The notes beneath the pieces were generated by a model. That model saw nothing but the letters and a program-made list of their open reading frames with translations. It did no database searches and was not told where the DNA came from. Source: Hyphomicrobium sp. (lineage in GTDB: Bacteria; Pseudomonadota; Alphaproteobacteria; Rhizobiales; Hyphomicrobiaceae). From it: a stretch of 64,000 bases of DNA. Made by a program: the position numbers and the translations under genes. Below, one piece after another: positions 63,376-64,000 of the stretch (positions are counted from its first letter, which is position 1; each line of letters begins with the position of its first letter). Location: assembly GCA_022843145.1 (NCBI GenBank), contig JALHOF010000006.1, forward strand, positions 153,628 to 217,627, given 5' to 3'.

Positions 63376-63450
63376 GCTCCCTTCGTCTATCGGTTAGGAC
63401 GCGAGATTTTCATTCTTGAAAGAGGGGTTCGACTCCCCTAGGGAGCGCCA
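63376..63450 (+). tRNA. tRNA-Glu (anticodon UUC)
   Basis: 75-nt cloverleaf with encoded CCA: acceptor GCTCCCT/AGGGAGC, anticodon stem CGAGA/TCTTG (one G-T pair) with loop TTTTCAT (anticodon TTC), T-arm GGGGTTCGACTCCCC, discriminator G. Confidence 0.97.
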
Positions 63451-64000
63451 CTGTTTTTGCAGGATAAATCCTGGAAGCCAGCCGGCGCCGCTGGAGAACC
63501 TGCAAGCAATATGCAAGCGGCATTCTCACCCTGAAGCCGCTTCTGAGTGCGTTTCGTTTCGCTAGCGCGCGCCCGCGCGTAATGGTCCGAAAACCCATCA
63601 TTGAGCTTCGGCATAGTCAGCGACAGAGGGAGTTGCACGGTACTCTTTCGCCGTCAGCATCGAGTCGTCCGGCCGCATTCTTTGAGGTGGAACATCGCCT
63701 CTGCGCATAAATTGGTCACCGACTTGTCCGCTTTGCAGAGAAAGCCGTCATCCGTCGTTGCCGGTATTCAGTCAGAAGTTCGACGTTGCCCCTCGGTCGC
63801 AGTACCTCTGTAAGCGGACACCGTCCGGGGAGGGCAGCGGACTCGCTGAGCCTGCAACCATTAGTGACGTTCGCAATGGGCCAGAGAACGAACCCGCTAC
63901 CGCGGGAGTCCATCCATCGAGGGTTCGGAGGGGTTTTGGTGAGGGCCCAGTAACCATTTGATCGGACGATGATAACAGAACGGGGTCGGTGTCCTGAGGA
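63451..64000. other. Gene-free end of the window after tRNA-Glu
   Basis: 550 bases with several short open frames on both strands (61-70 codons), none with a ribosome site or recognisable motif. Composition is lower in GC than the preceding genes. No integrase or direct copy of the tRNA 3' end is visible inside the window. Confidence 0.5.

Overview
The window is a high-GC chromosomal segment that most resembles a methylotrophic, thiosulfate-oxidising alphaproteobacterium of the order Hyphomicrobiales (Hyphomicrobium/Methyloceanibacter-like; genus not provable from sequence alone). The main support is the co-occurrence of periplasmic Sox genes, a tetrahydromethanopterin (H4MPT) C1 cluster with fae, mch and mtdB, and a complete pqqABCDE set. 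The GluRS, DusA, ABC-F and class II DAHP synthase sequences are also of alphaproteobacterial type.

Layout. 1-7.8 kb: sulfur oxidation. soxB (cut by the left edge), soxZ and soxY run leftward. soxA, soxX, a SoxS-like thioredoxin, an ArsR-type regulator with SqrR-like cysteine spacing, dusA, a TauE/SafE permease and a SoxW-like thioredoxin run rightward. 8-12.9 kb: a NarL-type two-component pair, a periplasmic glucan (OpgD/G) protein and a pirin. 12.9-22.4 kb: H4MPT-linked formaldehyde oxidation and cofactor synthesis (MfnF-like, HisA-like, fae, CitG-like, RimK-like, mch, MfnD-like ATP-grasp, mtdB, beta-RFAP synthase, pterin dehydratase, folK). 22.4-26.4 kb: cytochrome c and pqqEDCB plus the 29-codon pqqA. 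26.9-38.7 kb: housekeeping and carbon metabolism (methyltransferase, gph, gabD, rpiA, gor, SDR, YceI, DAHP synthase, nadE). 38.9-51.9 kb: a GIDE-like/VHL-beta gene pair, ABC-F, gltX, Pit, Nudix, ilvA, a PhnN-like protein, an AEC transporter and a GST. 52-56.8 kb: a secreted caspase-like protein with an in-frame TAG before its last domain, then a diheme cytochrome with DUF4384. 56.9-63.5 kb: a PLP decarboxylase, tRNA-Val(CAC), an MMPL/RND exporter, recJ and tRNA-Glu(UUC). The last 550 bases carry no gene I recognise.

How it fits together. The Sox proteins and PQQ-dependent dehydrogenases (none encoded here) both pass electrons to periplasmic c-type cytochromes. Fae, MtdB and Mch carry formaldehyde to methenyl-H4MPT, and the neighbouring ATP-grasp, GHMP, CitG-like and HisA-like genes probably make H4MPT and methylofuran. 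pqqB-C-D-E and the mtdB-to-citG run are tightly packed, with several ATGA overlaps. No transposase, integrase, phage gene or CRISPR array was seen.

Most noteworthy: the TAG that replaces a probable Gln codon in the caspase gene and the adjacent cytochrome-DUF4384 gene; the VHL-beta protein divergent from a GIDE-like membrane protein; a four-hairpin cassette at 41.1-41.3 kb; terminator-like hairpins inside the sox and pqq gene runs; and two promoters of identical architecture at 56.8 and 63.3 kb.
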